Positions 1-7,766 of a stretch of DNA of 64,000 nucleotides are shown one piece after another. This DNA is from Pontibacter virosus. Its GTDB lineage: Bacteria; Bacteroidota; Bacteroidia; Cytophagales; Hymenobacteraceae. Position 1 is the first letter of the stretch. Every line of letters starts with the position of its first letter. The stretch spans positions 218,825 through 282,824 of the forward strand of contig NZ_QEKI01000005.1 of NCBI RefSeq assembly GCF_003096355.1, given 5' to 3'. The translations under genes and the position numbers were made by a program. The notes under the pieces are model-generated. The model saw only the letters and a list, made by a program, of their open reading frames with translations. It did not search any database and was not told where the DNA came from.

Positions 1-379
1 CAGCAGCTACCTTCATAGGGGTGATGAGCATGTCCAGCGCCACAAAAATGACTTCTGCCTGCCCGTTGTCAAATGCGAACGTGCGCACCCATACCGAGTC
101 GTGCACGGTGCTATACCTGAGTCCTTTGCGTTTGCCGTAACCAGCCAGAGGTGTACCTATAGGCGGGGTGATGTTTACTTTGGCCCAGCCAACCTGCAGC
201 GAATCTTCTTTACTGGTAACAGCAGGCTGCTCTTCGAGCGCCTGTAAGGTGTGGCGGTAATAGTCCGTTTGCGCATAGGGTGTATGGTCGATGCGCTGCA
301 CCACGCAGCTCTGCATCGCGCAGAGCAACAGGCTCAGCAGCGCCCACAGGCTGATTTTATCGTGTTTCCGGAATCTCAA
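1..379 (-). CDS. Neutral/alkaline ceramidase-like exported protein (partial, 5' part only)
   Basis: Reading the minus strand from a TTG codon gives a basic N-terminus (RFRKHDK), a hydrophobic segment (LWALLSLLLCAMQSC) that could be a lipoprotein signal, then a mature start containing GWAKVNITPPIGTPLAGYG. The WAxVxITPPxGxPLAGYG pattern is typical of the N-terminal domain of the neutral/alkaline non-lysosomal ceramidase family, which hydrolyses the amide bond of ceramide; many bacterial homologues have unknown substrates. About 126 codons are inside the window and the rest, including the catalytic region, lies beyond the left edge. No ATG is available between the upstream in-frame stop and the signal peptide, so the TTG start is the best choice but uncertain. 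The protein is expected to sit in the periplasm or outer membrane. Family call moderately sure; activity not assessable. Confidence 0.6.
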   Translation of the reverse strand, partial: MRFRKHDKISLWALLSLLLCAMQSCVVQRIDHTPYAQTDYYRHTLQALEEQPAVTSKEDSLQVGWAKVNITPPIGTPLAGYGKRKGLRYSTVHDSVWVRTFAFDNGQAEVIFVALDMLITPMKVAA

Positions 380-506
380 GCCTACGAAGTTATAAAAATA
401 TTTAGCAAACAGTCTGACAGCCTCTTAGGAGCATTGGTCAATTTACAGGCCTCAGATGTTTCGCTTTCAGGCAATATCGTTTAAATTTGACGTTCCTTAG
501 GCTGGG

Positions 507-516
507 AGGTATACCT
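507..516. repeat. Palindromic copy of the GGTATA/TATACC word
   Basis: AGGTATACCT is a perfect 10-base palindrome made of two overlapping copies of the word enriched across this window. It lies in the spacer between the divergently oriented ceramidase-like gene and tex. No other function is visible for it. Confidence 0.5.
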
Positions 517-616
517 CAAGACTGAGAAAATGTGCGGTTGAATCAGGCAGGGCTGCGTTTATACCTTCCCTGCGCGCTTTCCCGCCATATAGTCAGATTA
601 CTCTTTACCCAAATAC

Positions 617-2869
617 ATGGAATTAAATGTTGACCACCTAATCAAGATCGCCACCGAGCTTTCCATCACCATCAAGCAGGTGGAGGCCACGGCAACCTTG
701 TTGGACGAAGGCGCCACCGTGCCTTTCATCTCCCGTTACCGAAAAGAGGCCACCGGCTCGCTCGACGAAGTGCAGGTTGCTGCCGTGCGCGACCGCCTGG
801 AGCAGCTGCGCGAGCTCGACAAACGCCGCGAAAGCATCCTGAAATCCATCCGCGACCAGGAAAAGCTGACGCCGGAACTGGAGGCGCGCATCATGGCCGC
901 CGAAACCATGGCCGTACTCGAAGACATTTACCTGCCTTACAAGCCGAAGCGCCGCACCCGCGCCACCATTGCCCGCGAAAAAGGACTGGAGCCTTTGGCC
1001 CAGCGCCTGTTTGAGCAGGAGAATTTTGATGTAGCTGCCGAGGCCGCCAATTTTATCTCGGAAGAAAAAGAGGTAAAAGACGCGGAAGAGGCCCTGGCCG
1101 GTGCCCGCGACATTATGGCCGAGTGGATGAACGAGAATGCCGAGGCGCGTGCCACCATGCGTCAGCTTTTCGAGAAGAAGGGCACCTTCAAAAGCCGTGT
1201 GATGATGGGCAAGGAGGAAGAAGGCCAGAAGTTCAAAGACTATTTTGAGTGGGAAGAACCGATCGAGAAAGCGCCTTCGCACCGCATTCTGGCCATGCGC
1301 CGTGGCGAAACCGAAATGGTACTGCTGCTCAGTGCCCAGCCGGACGAGGAAGAGGCGCTTGAAAGACTGGAACGCATGTTTGTGAAGGGCAACAACGCCG
1401 CTGCGCAACAGGTGAAGCTAGCCGCCAGGGACTGCTACAAGCGCATGCTCAAGTTGAGCATGGAAACCGAAGTGCGTCTTACCTCTAAGAAGCGTGCTGA
1501 TGAAGAAGCGATCCGCGTATTCGCCGATAACCTGCGCCAGTTGCTTCTTTCTTCGCCGCTTGGTCAGAAAACCGTGCTGGCGCTTGACCCGGGCTTCAGA
1601 ACCGGTGTGAAGTCGGTGGTGCTCGATAAGCAAGGCAAACTGCTGCACAACGAAACGATTTACCCGCACACGGGTCAGCACAAGGAAAGTGAAGCTGCCC
1701 AAGCGGTCAGGTATATGGTAACCCGTTTTGAGGTGGAGGCCATTGCTATCGGCAACGGTACCGCCAGTCGCGAAACGGAAGCCTTCGTGAAGAGCCTGAA
1801 ACTGCCAGCTTCAGTGCAGGTAGTGATGGTGAACGAAAGCGGTGCCTCTATTTATTCTGCTTCAGACGTAGCCCGGGAGGAATTCCCGGATCAGGATGTG
1901 ACGGTGCGTGGCGCTGTTTCCATCGGTCGCCGCTTAATGGACCCGCTGGCCGAACTGGTGAAGATCGACCCGAAATCCATCGGCGTAGGCCAGTACCAGC
2001 ACGATGTGGACCAGTCCGCCCTGAAACATTCGCTCGACGATGTGGTGATGAGCTGCGTGAACGCCGTGGGTGTGGAAGTGAACACCGCTAGCAAGCAATT
2101 GTTGACCTACGTTTCTGGCTTGGGCCCATCGCTCGCCCAGAACATCGTGGAGTATAGAAATCAGAACGGACCGTTCCGTACGCGTACTGAGCTGAAGAAA
2201 GTACCGCGTCTGGGTGATAAGGCTTTTGAGCAGGCGGCAGGTTTCCTTCGCATCCGCGATGCTAAAAACCCACTCGACGCCTCGGCTGTGCACCCGGAAA
2301 GCTACCCGATCGTGGAGCAGATGGCCAAAGACCTGGGCGTAACCGTGCAGGACCTGATGCAGAAAGACGAACTGCGCAAGCAGATCAACCTCAAAAATTA
2401 CGTGACCGATACTGTTGGTTTGCCAACCCTTCAGGATATCATCAGCGAACTTGCCAAGCCGGGTCGTGACCCACGGCAGACGTTTGAGGCCTTTAGCTTT
2501 ACGGAAGGTATCAACGAAATGAAAGACCTGCGCGAGGGCATGAAACTACCTGGCCTTGTGACAAACATCACCGCCTTCGGTGCATTTGTGGACATTGGGG
2601 TGCACCAGGACGGTCTGGTACACGTGAGCCACTTGTCTGACCGCTTCGTAACGAACCCGCACGATGTGGTGAAGGTAGGGCAGAAGGTTGACGTGACGGT
2701 GCTGGAAGTGGACGTGCCGCGAAAGCGCATCTCCCTGAGCATGAAAGGCGATCCTGCCGCAGCCCGACCAGCAGGCGGTGGTGGCAAGAAAGCCGGTGCC
2801 AAGCGCGAAGAGGAGCCAGCCAATGATTTTGCGGCAAAACTGGCCATGCTGAAAGGAAAGTTTAAATAA
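617..2869 (+). CDS. tex: Tex family RNA-binding transcription accessory protein
   Basis: A 750-residue protein of the usual Tex length and order. It has an N-terminal helical Tex domain (about 1-300), a YqgF/RNase H-like fold starting near residue 320 (VLALDPGFRTGVK), a helix-hairpin-helix region near 495-550 (VSGLGPSLAQNIVEYR), and an S1 RNA-binding domain at about 640-712 (GLVTNITAFGAFVDIGVHQDG). The C-terminal tail is Gly/Lys-rich and probably disordered. Tex binds nucleic acids in the cytoplasm and is linked to transcription and RNA metabolism; its exact role is not settled. The ATG at 617 matches the family start (MELNVDHLIKIATEL). The gene stands alone between a divergent neighbour and a strong terminator at 2894. 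Very sure of the family. Confidence 0.96.
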   Translation: MELNVDHLIKIATELSITIKQVEATATLLDEGATVPFISRYRKEATGSLDEVQVAAVRDRLEQLRELDKRRESILKSIRDQEKLTPELEARIMAAETMAVLEDIYLPYKPKRRTRATIAREKGLEPLAQRLFEQENFDVAAEAANFISEEKEVKDAEEALAGARDIMAEWMNENAEARATMRQLFEKKGTFKSRVMMGKEEEGQKFKDYFEWEEPIEKAPSHRILAMRRGETEMVLLLSAQPDEEEALERLERMFVKGNNAAAQQVKLAARDCYKRMLKLSMETEVRLTSKKRADEEAIRVFADNLRQLLLSSPLGQKTVLALDPGFRTGVKSVVLDKQGKLLHNETIYPHTGQHKESEAAQAVRYMVTRFEVEAIAIGNGTASRETEAFVKSLKLPASVQVVMVNESGASIYSASDVAREEFPDQDVTVRGAVSIGRRLMDPLAELVKIDPKSIGVGQYQHDVDQSALKHSLDDVVMSCVNAVGVEVNTASKQLLTYVSGLGPSLAQNIVEYRNQNGPFRTRTELKKVPRLGDKAFEQAAGFLRIRDAKNPLDASAVHPESYPIVEQMAKDLGVTVQDLMQKDELRKQINLKNYVTDTVGLPTLQDIISELAKPGRDPRQTFEAFSFTEGINEMKDLREGMKLPGLVTNITAFGAFVDIGVHQDGLVHVSHLSDRFVTNPHDVVKVGQKVDVTVLEVDVPRKRISLSMKGDPAAARPAGGGGKKAGAKREEEPANDFAAKLAMLKGKFK

Positions 2870-2893
2870 GATATACCTGGTACAGGTATAGAT

Positions 2894-2922
2894 AAGCCCC
2901 GGCGGAAAGCCGGGGCTTTTTT
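2894..2922 (+). terminator. Intrinsic terminator after tex
   Basis: AAGCCCCGG and CCGGGGCTT form a 9-bp GC-rich stem with a 7-base loop, followed by a run of T. It lies 25 bases after the tex stop codon. Confidence 0.85.
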
Positions 2923-3073
2923 GTGCAAGCTACTTTCTTACAAACTGAAGCTGAGGAATAATGAATATGAGCTCAATAGATTACGGTCAATGGATAAACA
3001 TTAGTTTTGGGTTATATTTTGTATTTTGAATATTTATGGTGTGTTTTGCGCACATTTTAACCAAACCACTTTT

Positions 3074-3712
3074 ATGAAAATCAAATTTTTGTTTACGATG
3101 CTGTTTGCTATAGGCATGGCATTTACTTCAATGGCACAATCTGTTTCTTTTGGCCCCCGTATAGGAGCTACCTTCTCAAAAATTAGCTTATCGGATGGAG
3201 ACGGAGACGAACTGGAAGATGAACTGAAGTATACACCAGGTTTGCAGGTTGGTGCAGTGGCCAATTTTGCTGTAGGTGAGCTGCTCTCCATTCAGCCAGA
3301 ATTACTTTTTATACAAAAAGGCTTCAAAATCGGTGACAATGATGCCTACATCAAAGGAACTAGCAACTACATTGAGGTGCCTGTTTTAGCAAAAATCACC
3401 TTCGGCTCTGAACAGTTGCAAGGTTTTGTAACCGGTGGTCCAACTGCAGGTTATTTGATGAGTGGCAAAAGCTCTATGAAGTACGGAGGTACTGAAGCCA
3501 GTGATAGCTATGAGTTTGAGGACGAAGACAACAGAGTGGAACTAGGCGCAAGCTTTGGCGTGGGCTTAGGATACAACCTGGGCGCAGGCGCTCTTAACCT
3601 GGACATTCGTTACGGATTAGGTCTGACCAGCCTTTATGAGGTGGAATCTGGCGAAAGCAAATCCAGAAACCGTGTGCTCGGTGTTTCTGTCGCTTATTTG
3701 TTCGGAAAATAA
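3074..3712 (+). CDS. Outer-membrane beta-barrel (porin-family) protein
   Basis: A 212-residue protein with a signal peptide (MKIKFLFTMLFAIGMAFTSMA-Q) followed by SVSFGPRIGATFSK and alternating amphipathic strands with Gly-rich turns (GASFGVGLGYNLGAGALNLDIRY). This is the pattern of the OMP_b-brl_2 family of small Bacteroidota barrels. The last residues (VLGVSVAYLFGK) look like a terminal barrel strand. An upstream in-frame TTG would add 16 residues before the signal peptide, so the ATG at 3074 is preferred. The function is unknown; such proteins are often annotated PorT-family or hypothetical porins. It is transcribed alone and ends in a strong terminator. Related barrels occur at 8916 and 21516. 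Confidence 0.85.
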   Translation: MKIKFLFTMLFAIGMAFTSMAQSVSFGPRIGATFSKISLSDGDGDELEDELKYTPGLQVGAVANFAVGELLSIQPELLFIQKGFKIGDNDAYIKGTSNYIEVPVLAKITFGSEQLQGFVTGGPTAGYLMSGKSSMKYGGTEASDSYEFEDEDNRVELGASFGVGLGYNLGAGALNLDIRYGLGLTSLYEVESGESKSRNRVLGVSVAYLFGK

Positions 3713-3747
3713 TCAGCCTAGTTATCTAACCTGCTGAAGGTATAGGG

Positions 3748-3777
3748 AAGGGGCAGCCTCTAAAGGCTGCCCCTTTT
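3748..3777 (+). terminator. Intrinsic terminator after barrel gene
   Basis: AAGGGGCAGCCT (3748-3759) pairs with AGGCTGCCCCTT (3764-3775), a perfect 12-bp stem with a 4-base loop, followed by TTT. Confidence 0.85.
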
Positions 3778-3887
3778 GCTTTTACGGCGAATGGCAAGTC
3801 CTGGACCTACTAAAAACCGGGCTTAGCAACTATAATAGCCCTAACCAACGTATCCATTAAAACGAAATAGAACAAAACCAATAAGCT

Positions 3888-4637
3888 ATGGATACATACA
3901 ACACCAATTACTCTAAAATGCTGCACACGGAGCATATATTCCCGCCGGCTTCCGGGTCGAGCCACATAAATGTAAGCCGGCCGGAGCGGGTGCTTTCCGC
4001 TGTGGGAGGTGCTGCGCTGGCACTCGTCGGATTGCGGCAATCCGGCACTTCCGGCATACTCACAGCCTTAGCAGGCGGTGCATTACTCTTTAGAGGCTTT
4101 ACCGGCTTTTGCCCAATCAACCAGATGATCGGGCGCGATACGGCAGAGAACGAAGACATTTCGGTGGACATCATCAAGACCATCACCGTTGAGCGGCCCC
4201 GCACGGAGGTATACCAGTTCTGGCGCATGCTCGAGAACCTGCCTAAGTTTATGGAACACCTCGAAAGCGTGCAGTCCAATGGTCCGCAGCGCTCCCACTG
4301 GGTGGCCAAAATTCCAGGGGGCATCGGCACTATTTCCTGGGATGCGGATATCATCCATGAAAAAGAAAACGAGCTGATTGCCTGGCGCTCCCTGCCAAAC
4401 TCCGACATCGACAATGCCGGTGAGGTGCGCTTCTCAGATTCGCCTGACGGCCATGGCACCATTGTGCAGGCGATTATTTCATACAGTCCGCCAGCCGGAT
4501 CTGTTGGAGGCCTAGCGGCCAAAATGATCAACCCAATGCTCAAAAACATGGTGGAGAAGGACCTGCGCTACTTCAAACGCTACATGGAAACCGGCGAGGA
4601 AAAACATAAGCACCACCAGCCGCTCGGAGCAACCTGA
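3888..4637 (+). CDS. SRPBCC/cyclase-like protein with N-terminal membrane segment
   Basis: A 249-residue protein in two parts. Residues about 28-75 form a small hydrophobic module with glycine-rich helices (RVLSAVGGAALALVGL, LTALAGGALLFRGFTGFCP) like the YgaP/DUF2892-type membrane domain. Residues about 100-235 look like an SRPBCC (polyketide cyclase/dehydrase-like) ligand-binding fold, starting with IKTITVERPRTEVYQFWR and containing LPKFMEHLESV. Such fusions are common in stress-associated loci of soil and radiation-tolerant bacteria, but the ligand is unknown. The protein is probably anchored in the inner membrane with the SRPBCC domain in the cytoplasm. It is transcribed singly and followed by an unusual terminator made from the GGTATA word. 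Confidence 0.8.
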   Translation: MDTYNTNYSKMLHTEHIFPPASGSSHINVSRPERVLSAVGGAALALVGLRQSGTSGILTALAGGALLFRGFTGFCPINQMIGRDTAENEDISVDIIKTITVERPRTEVYQFWRMLENLPKFMEHLESVQSNGPQRSHWVAKIPGGIGTISWDADIIHEKENELIAWRSLPNSDIDNAGEVRFSDSPDGHGTIVQAIISYSPPAGSVGGLAAKMINPMLKNMVEKDLRYFKRYMETGEEKHKHHQPLGAT

Positions 4638-4670
4638 TCAGGTACTCAGCAATGACACACACACCAAGAG

Positions 4671-4703
4671 CAGGTATAGCGGTTAGCTATACCTGTTTTT
4701 TTT
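4671..4703 (+). terminator. Terminator whose stem is an inverted pair of the CAGGTATAGC word
   Basis: CAGGTATAGC (4671-4680), a 5-base loop, then GCTATACCTG (4686-4695) form a perfect 10-bp stem followed by eight T. It terminates the SRPBCC gene. The stem is entirely an inverted repeat of the word enriched throughout the window; another TATACCTG copy follows at 4709. Confidence 0.85.
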
Positions 4704-4777
4704 AAGACTATACCTGAAACAGTTAGTGCCGGATGGTGCGTTATTTGCATAGTGGTATAGATAACAAATGGTTAGAA

Positions 4778-5389
4778 ATGAATATATTATGGAACGTGGC
4801 TTTACTGTTGACCCTGTTGCTGGCGGGTGTATCCTGCAGGCAGGCACAGGATATCAAAGCATTTACGGAAGCAAAATATAGCCTGCATAGTGTGAGGGGC
4901 ATAAAGCTCAACGGCATCGATGTAGAGCAGCGCATACAGGAGCGGAGCGGCTTTTCGAATGAAGAGCGCGACAGTCTATTGACAGCCGTAACCAGTAACT
5001 CGCTGGAGGTGAGTGCTGTCCTGGCACTACATGTAGATATGCTGGAACCAGGTGAAAACGAGCGAAGCCTGACCATCACGCGCCTGAGGTGGCTGCTGGA
5101 AGTAGACGGCGAGGAAGCGCTGACCGGTACCATTGATGAAACCATGGTGCTGCACGAAGGACTGAATCAACTGCCGATCGCCACACCTGTCGGGTTGGCC
5201 GCTGATGGGAACATGCCAAACTATACTGGTTTATCGAGACTGATCACGCTTCTGGGGCAGCAGGCGGACATAAGGGAGCGGGTTAAGCTTAAGATCAAGC
5301 CTACGCTCAAAACACCGGTAGGGAACATCGAATCTCCAGCCTTTATCACGGTTAGCAAACCGGCAGGTGTGATGGCGTTCTTCAGATAA
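4778..5389 (+). CDS. LEA2-like lipoprotein (paralogue 1)
   Basis: A 203-residue predicted lipoprotein. The signal MNILWNVALLLTLLLAGVSC ends in a lipobox-like GVSC, and the ATG at 4778 is preferred over an upstream GTG because it starts the signal exactly. The mature part (FTEAKYSLHSVRGIKLNGIDV, then LTITRLRWLLEVDGEEALTGTI and LNQLPIATPV) has the layout of LEA14/WHy-type immunoglobulin-like domains. It aligns by eye over its full length with the protein at 6708 (AKYSLxxxxxxKLNGxxV, RSxTxTxLxWxLxxDG, LKIKPTxxTxVGxxExPAFIxV), so the two are paralogues flanking a metalloprotease gene. Expected location is the periplasmic face of a membrane. LEA2 domains elsewhere are associated with desiccation tolerance or lipid-related roles; function here is unknown. 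Confidence 0.7.
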   Translation: MNILWNVALLLTLLLAGVSCRQAQDIKAFTEAKYSLHSVRGIKLNGIDVEQRIQERSGFSNEERDSLLTAVTSNSLEVSAVLALHVDMLEPGENERSLTITRLRWLLEVDGEEALTGTIDETMVLHEGLNQLPIATPVGLAADGNMPNYTGLSRLITLLGQQADIRERVKLKIKPTLKTPVGNIESPAFITVSKPAGVMAFFR

Positions 5390-5522
5390 GGTAGAAGTGC
5401 GTGCGCTGAAAGACCGGAAAGCTTAATTCTGGCAAAGTACTTGCATTGAAGGCTATACCAGCTTTCTTCCATTTTTCGTTCTGGATATGCTGCGTTCATC
5501 CATCTACAGAAAGGGAAACAAC

Positions 5523-6440
5523 ATGAATCGATTGAAAAAGAATTGCCTGGCCCTGTTGCTGGCCCTGACACCGCTTTTTGTGGCTGTGGCAGAAGCAGTA
5601 CCTGGTCCGGAAATGTATACGGCTGCCAAAGCCGCCCCACGTGACGTGATCGGTGAGATCATCGATGTGATTGGACTGAAACCGCGTTTTGAGGTACGCT
5701 CCGCCAACATTGAAAATGCCGCTGCTGTGATCCACAATGGCAAGCGTTATATCCTGTACGACGAACATTTTCTGGATGCTATTAACAACGCCGTGCATAC
5801 CGACTGGGCGGGCGTGAGCATTTTGGCGCACGAGATCGGGCATCACCTGAACGGCCATACCTTATCCCGGCAGGGCAGCAACCACGCCGATGAACTGGAG
5901 GCCGATGAGTTTTCAGGCTTTGTGCTCCGCAAGATGGGCGCTAGTCTGCAGGAAGCACAGGCTGCCATACAGGTGCTGTCTGAAGAAAGAAGCTCTGCCA
6001 CACATCCGGGACGCAGCTATCGGCTGGCGGCCATCAGCAGGGGCTGGAGCAATGCCGACGCCCAACTACTGGCCAGCGCGAACGGACAACAGCGCGAGCG
6101 ACAGCCTATGGCAAGCAACAGTCAGCCACCGCAACAGGCAAGGGAGCAGGTGAGGCAGCAGCCGACCAGAACCAGTGCGGCCTCGCAGCGGCTGGACAGC
6201 CAGTTGGTGCTGCGCAAAGTAGTGTTCAACAATGCCCCTGATGAGCAGTTCTTCCTGACTACACGTCTGCAACTGGTGCACATGACTGAACGCGGTGCCC
6301 GCATCATCGGCAAGCTGGCCCGCACCAATAACCGCGATTATCCTTTTTACTTTGAGAGTGAGTACCTGCAGGGCCTGTTTGTAACAGACGATGGGGTGCT
6401 CGTTAACCAGCGTGGGCAGCGGGTAGGGCATTTCAGCTAA
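5523..6440 (+). CDS. Exported M48-like zinc metalloprotease
   Basis: A 305-residue protein with an N-terminal signal (RLKKNCLALLLALTPLFVAVAEA). It carries a zinc-protease HEIGH motif at residues 103-107 inside ILAHEIGHHLNGH. A second ELEAD motif at about 124-128 matches the glutamate ligand (ExxxD) of M48/gluzincin-type peptidases. The segment after it (FSGFVLRKMGASLQEAQAAI, then THPGRSYRLAAI) is also typical of periplasmic M48-like proteins. The C-terminal 130 residues contain a Gln/Arg-rich linker and a domain I do not recognise. The start at 5523 is chosen because the signal peptide begins there. It lies between two paralogous LEA2-like lipoprotein genes. Substrate unknown; the context suggests envelope protein turnover. 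Confidence 0.8.
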   Translation: MNRLKKNCLALLLALTPLFVAVAEAVPGPEMYTAAKAAPRDVIGEIIDVIGLKPRFEVRSANIENAAAVIHNGKRYILYDEHFLDAINNAVHTDWAGVSILAHEIGHHLNGHTLSRQGSNHADELEADEFSGFVLRKMGASLQEAQAAIQVLSEERSSATHPGRSYRLAAISRGWSNADAQLLASANGQQRERQPMASNSQPPQQAREQVRQQPTRTSAASQRLDSQLVLRKVVFNNAPDEQFFLTTRLQLVHMTERGARIIGKLARTNNRDYPFYFESEYLQGLFVTDDGVLVNQRGQRVGHFS

Positions 6441-6707
6441 AAAGCAGTAATATGCACAAAGCATGGAGTAGTGAAAGCAGGCAGTTTTAATGCGGTTGTA
6501 GCAGGATTAGTTAACTTGCAGCTCCTGGGAGGCTGAATGCGAATTTGAAAACCACTGATTTTGGTAATGGAATGCTTCCACGAATTTACAATTAACGACT
6601 GATACGATCTCTGGAAACGGAGATGCGTACTACCCGGAGAATCATACTTTTAACTCAACCATTTCAGGCCTAGGCAAATTACGAAAGCGCTGGGCAGTAT
6701 AAAGCAT

Positions 6708-7298
6708 ATGATCAAAAAGACAAATCTATTTCCTTTCACCCTACTGCTGGGAATAGCCCTGCTGGCATTTTCGTGCAGCACCAAAAGCGACGTGGATGCT
6801 TTTAAGGAGGCAAAGTATAGCCTGTCAGGTATAAATGAAGTGAAACTCAATGGTGTGAATGTGCTGAACAAGAAGCGGCCGGAGGATTTCTCATTCAGTG
6901 AGGCGGCCTTGCTTCTTTCGGCTTTCTCCGATAACAACCTGTCCGCTTACTCCAGCCTGGGGCTCAATGTGGAACTTGACGAAGGCAATCAGGATCGCAG
7001 TATGACCGTGACGAAACTGAAATGGCAGTTGCTGCTGGATGGCAAGCAAACGCTGAGCGGCATGGTAGACGAGCCTGTGGAGCTGCGGCATGGACTCAAC
7101 ACCCTGAATGTGCGCACCCCTATACTTATTGCTGAAGAGAATGGCAAACCTGGGTATAACAACCTGCTGCGCCTTGTGACCATGCTCTCTCAAAGCGACG
7201 GCACCAACCGACCGGATGTGGTACTGCAAATCAAACCGACCATTCAAACATCGGTAGGCCCGGTAGAAGTGCCAGCTTTTATAAACGTAAAAAATTAG
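6708..7298 (+). CDS. LEA2-like lipoprotein (paralogue 2)
   Basis: A 196-residue predicted lipoprotein, with signal MIKKTNLFPFTLLLGIALLAFSC and lipobox LAFSC. Its mature sequence shares the pattern of the protein at 4778: FKEAKYSLSGINEVKLNGVNV, MTVTKLKWQLLLDG, LRLVTMLSQ and a conserved end (LQIKPTIQTSVGPVEVPAFI). This is an LEA type 2-like Ig fold. About 270 bases separate it from the protease gene, so it may have its own promoter. A very strong terminator follows. Role unknown; the paired arrangement suggests a shared envelope function with its paralogue. Confidence 0.7.
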   Translation: MIKKTNLFPFTLLLGIALLAFSCSTKSDVDAFKEAKYSLSGINEVKLNGVNVLNKKRPEDFSFSEAALLLSAFSDNNLSAYSSLGLNVELDEGNQDRSMTVTKLKWQLLLDGKQTLSGMVDEPVELRHGLNTLNVRTPILIAEENGKPGYNNLLRLVTMLSQSDGTNRPDVVLQIKPTIQTSVGPVEVPAFINVKN

Positions 7299-7320
7299 AA
7301 TACAATTAGTTAATATTTCA

Positions 7321-7357
7321 AAACGGACCGGTCTGCTGACCGGTCCGTTTTGGTTTT
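7321..7357 (+). terminator. Intrinsic terminator after LEA2-like gene
   Basis: AAACGGACCGGTC (7321-7333) and GACCGGTCCGTTT (7338-7350) form a perfect 13-bp stem with a TGCT loop, followed by T-rich sequence. Confidence 0.88.
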
Positions 7358-7512
7358 AAGAGGATTAGAGGGCATTCTGAGGCCTTTGGAGGCAGAAATG
7401 TAGTTTGTTTTAAAATTATTGTAACATTTGCAGCTGATGAACGTAAGTGGCACGCTCCTTGTTAAAATCACATCTGACAACCATTTGTAAGACCATTAAA
7501 ACAGGAACGAAC

Positions 7513-7722
7513 ATGGAATTCGACGTAATTGAAGCAAAAGACCTACAGGCACTCGTAAACAGAGTACAGGACTACGTGAAAACAGGATGGGTGCTGAAAG
7601 GCGAGGTTTTTGAGAAAGACGGAAGCTATACCCAGGAGGTAGAGCGCCGTGTGGCCGAGCAGCAGAAGAGAACAGCAGCACGACAGAAAAGCTGGATTTC
7701 CTGGCCTGTCCTGAACAACTAA
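7513..7722 (+). CDS. Small DUF1737-like protein
   Basis: A 69-residue soluble protein. EFDVIEAKDLQALVNRVQDYVKTGWVLKGEVF followed by YTQEV matches the DUF1737 pattern, in which a short beta-alpha-beta unit holds a conserved GW and a Gln near the end. No enzymatic motif is present. The ATG at 7513 is preferred to an upstream GTG because the family begins at this point. It is a single small gene after a strong terminator and about 45 bases before a peptidase gene. Function unknown. Confidence 0.6.
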   Translation: MEFDVIEAKDLQALVNRVQDYVKTGWVLKGEVFEKDGSYTQEVERRVAEQQKRTAARQKSWISWPVLNN

Positions 7723-7766
7723 TATTTTAGGGGCGGACTTGCAATTTTATAGTAAATTCGCCCTAA

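Noticed and set aside
251..484. Plus-strand open frame of 77 codons at the left edge
   Set aside because: It overlaps the minus-strand ceramidase-like N-terminus, whose signal peptide and ITPPxG motif are convincing.
638..1408. Long antisense open frame opposite tex
   Set aside because: It is a shadow of the GC-rich tex codons, has no signal or domain pattern, and the plus-strand frame is a clear Tex protein.
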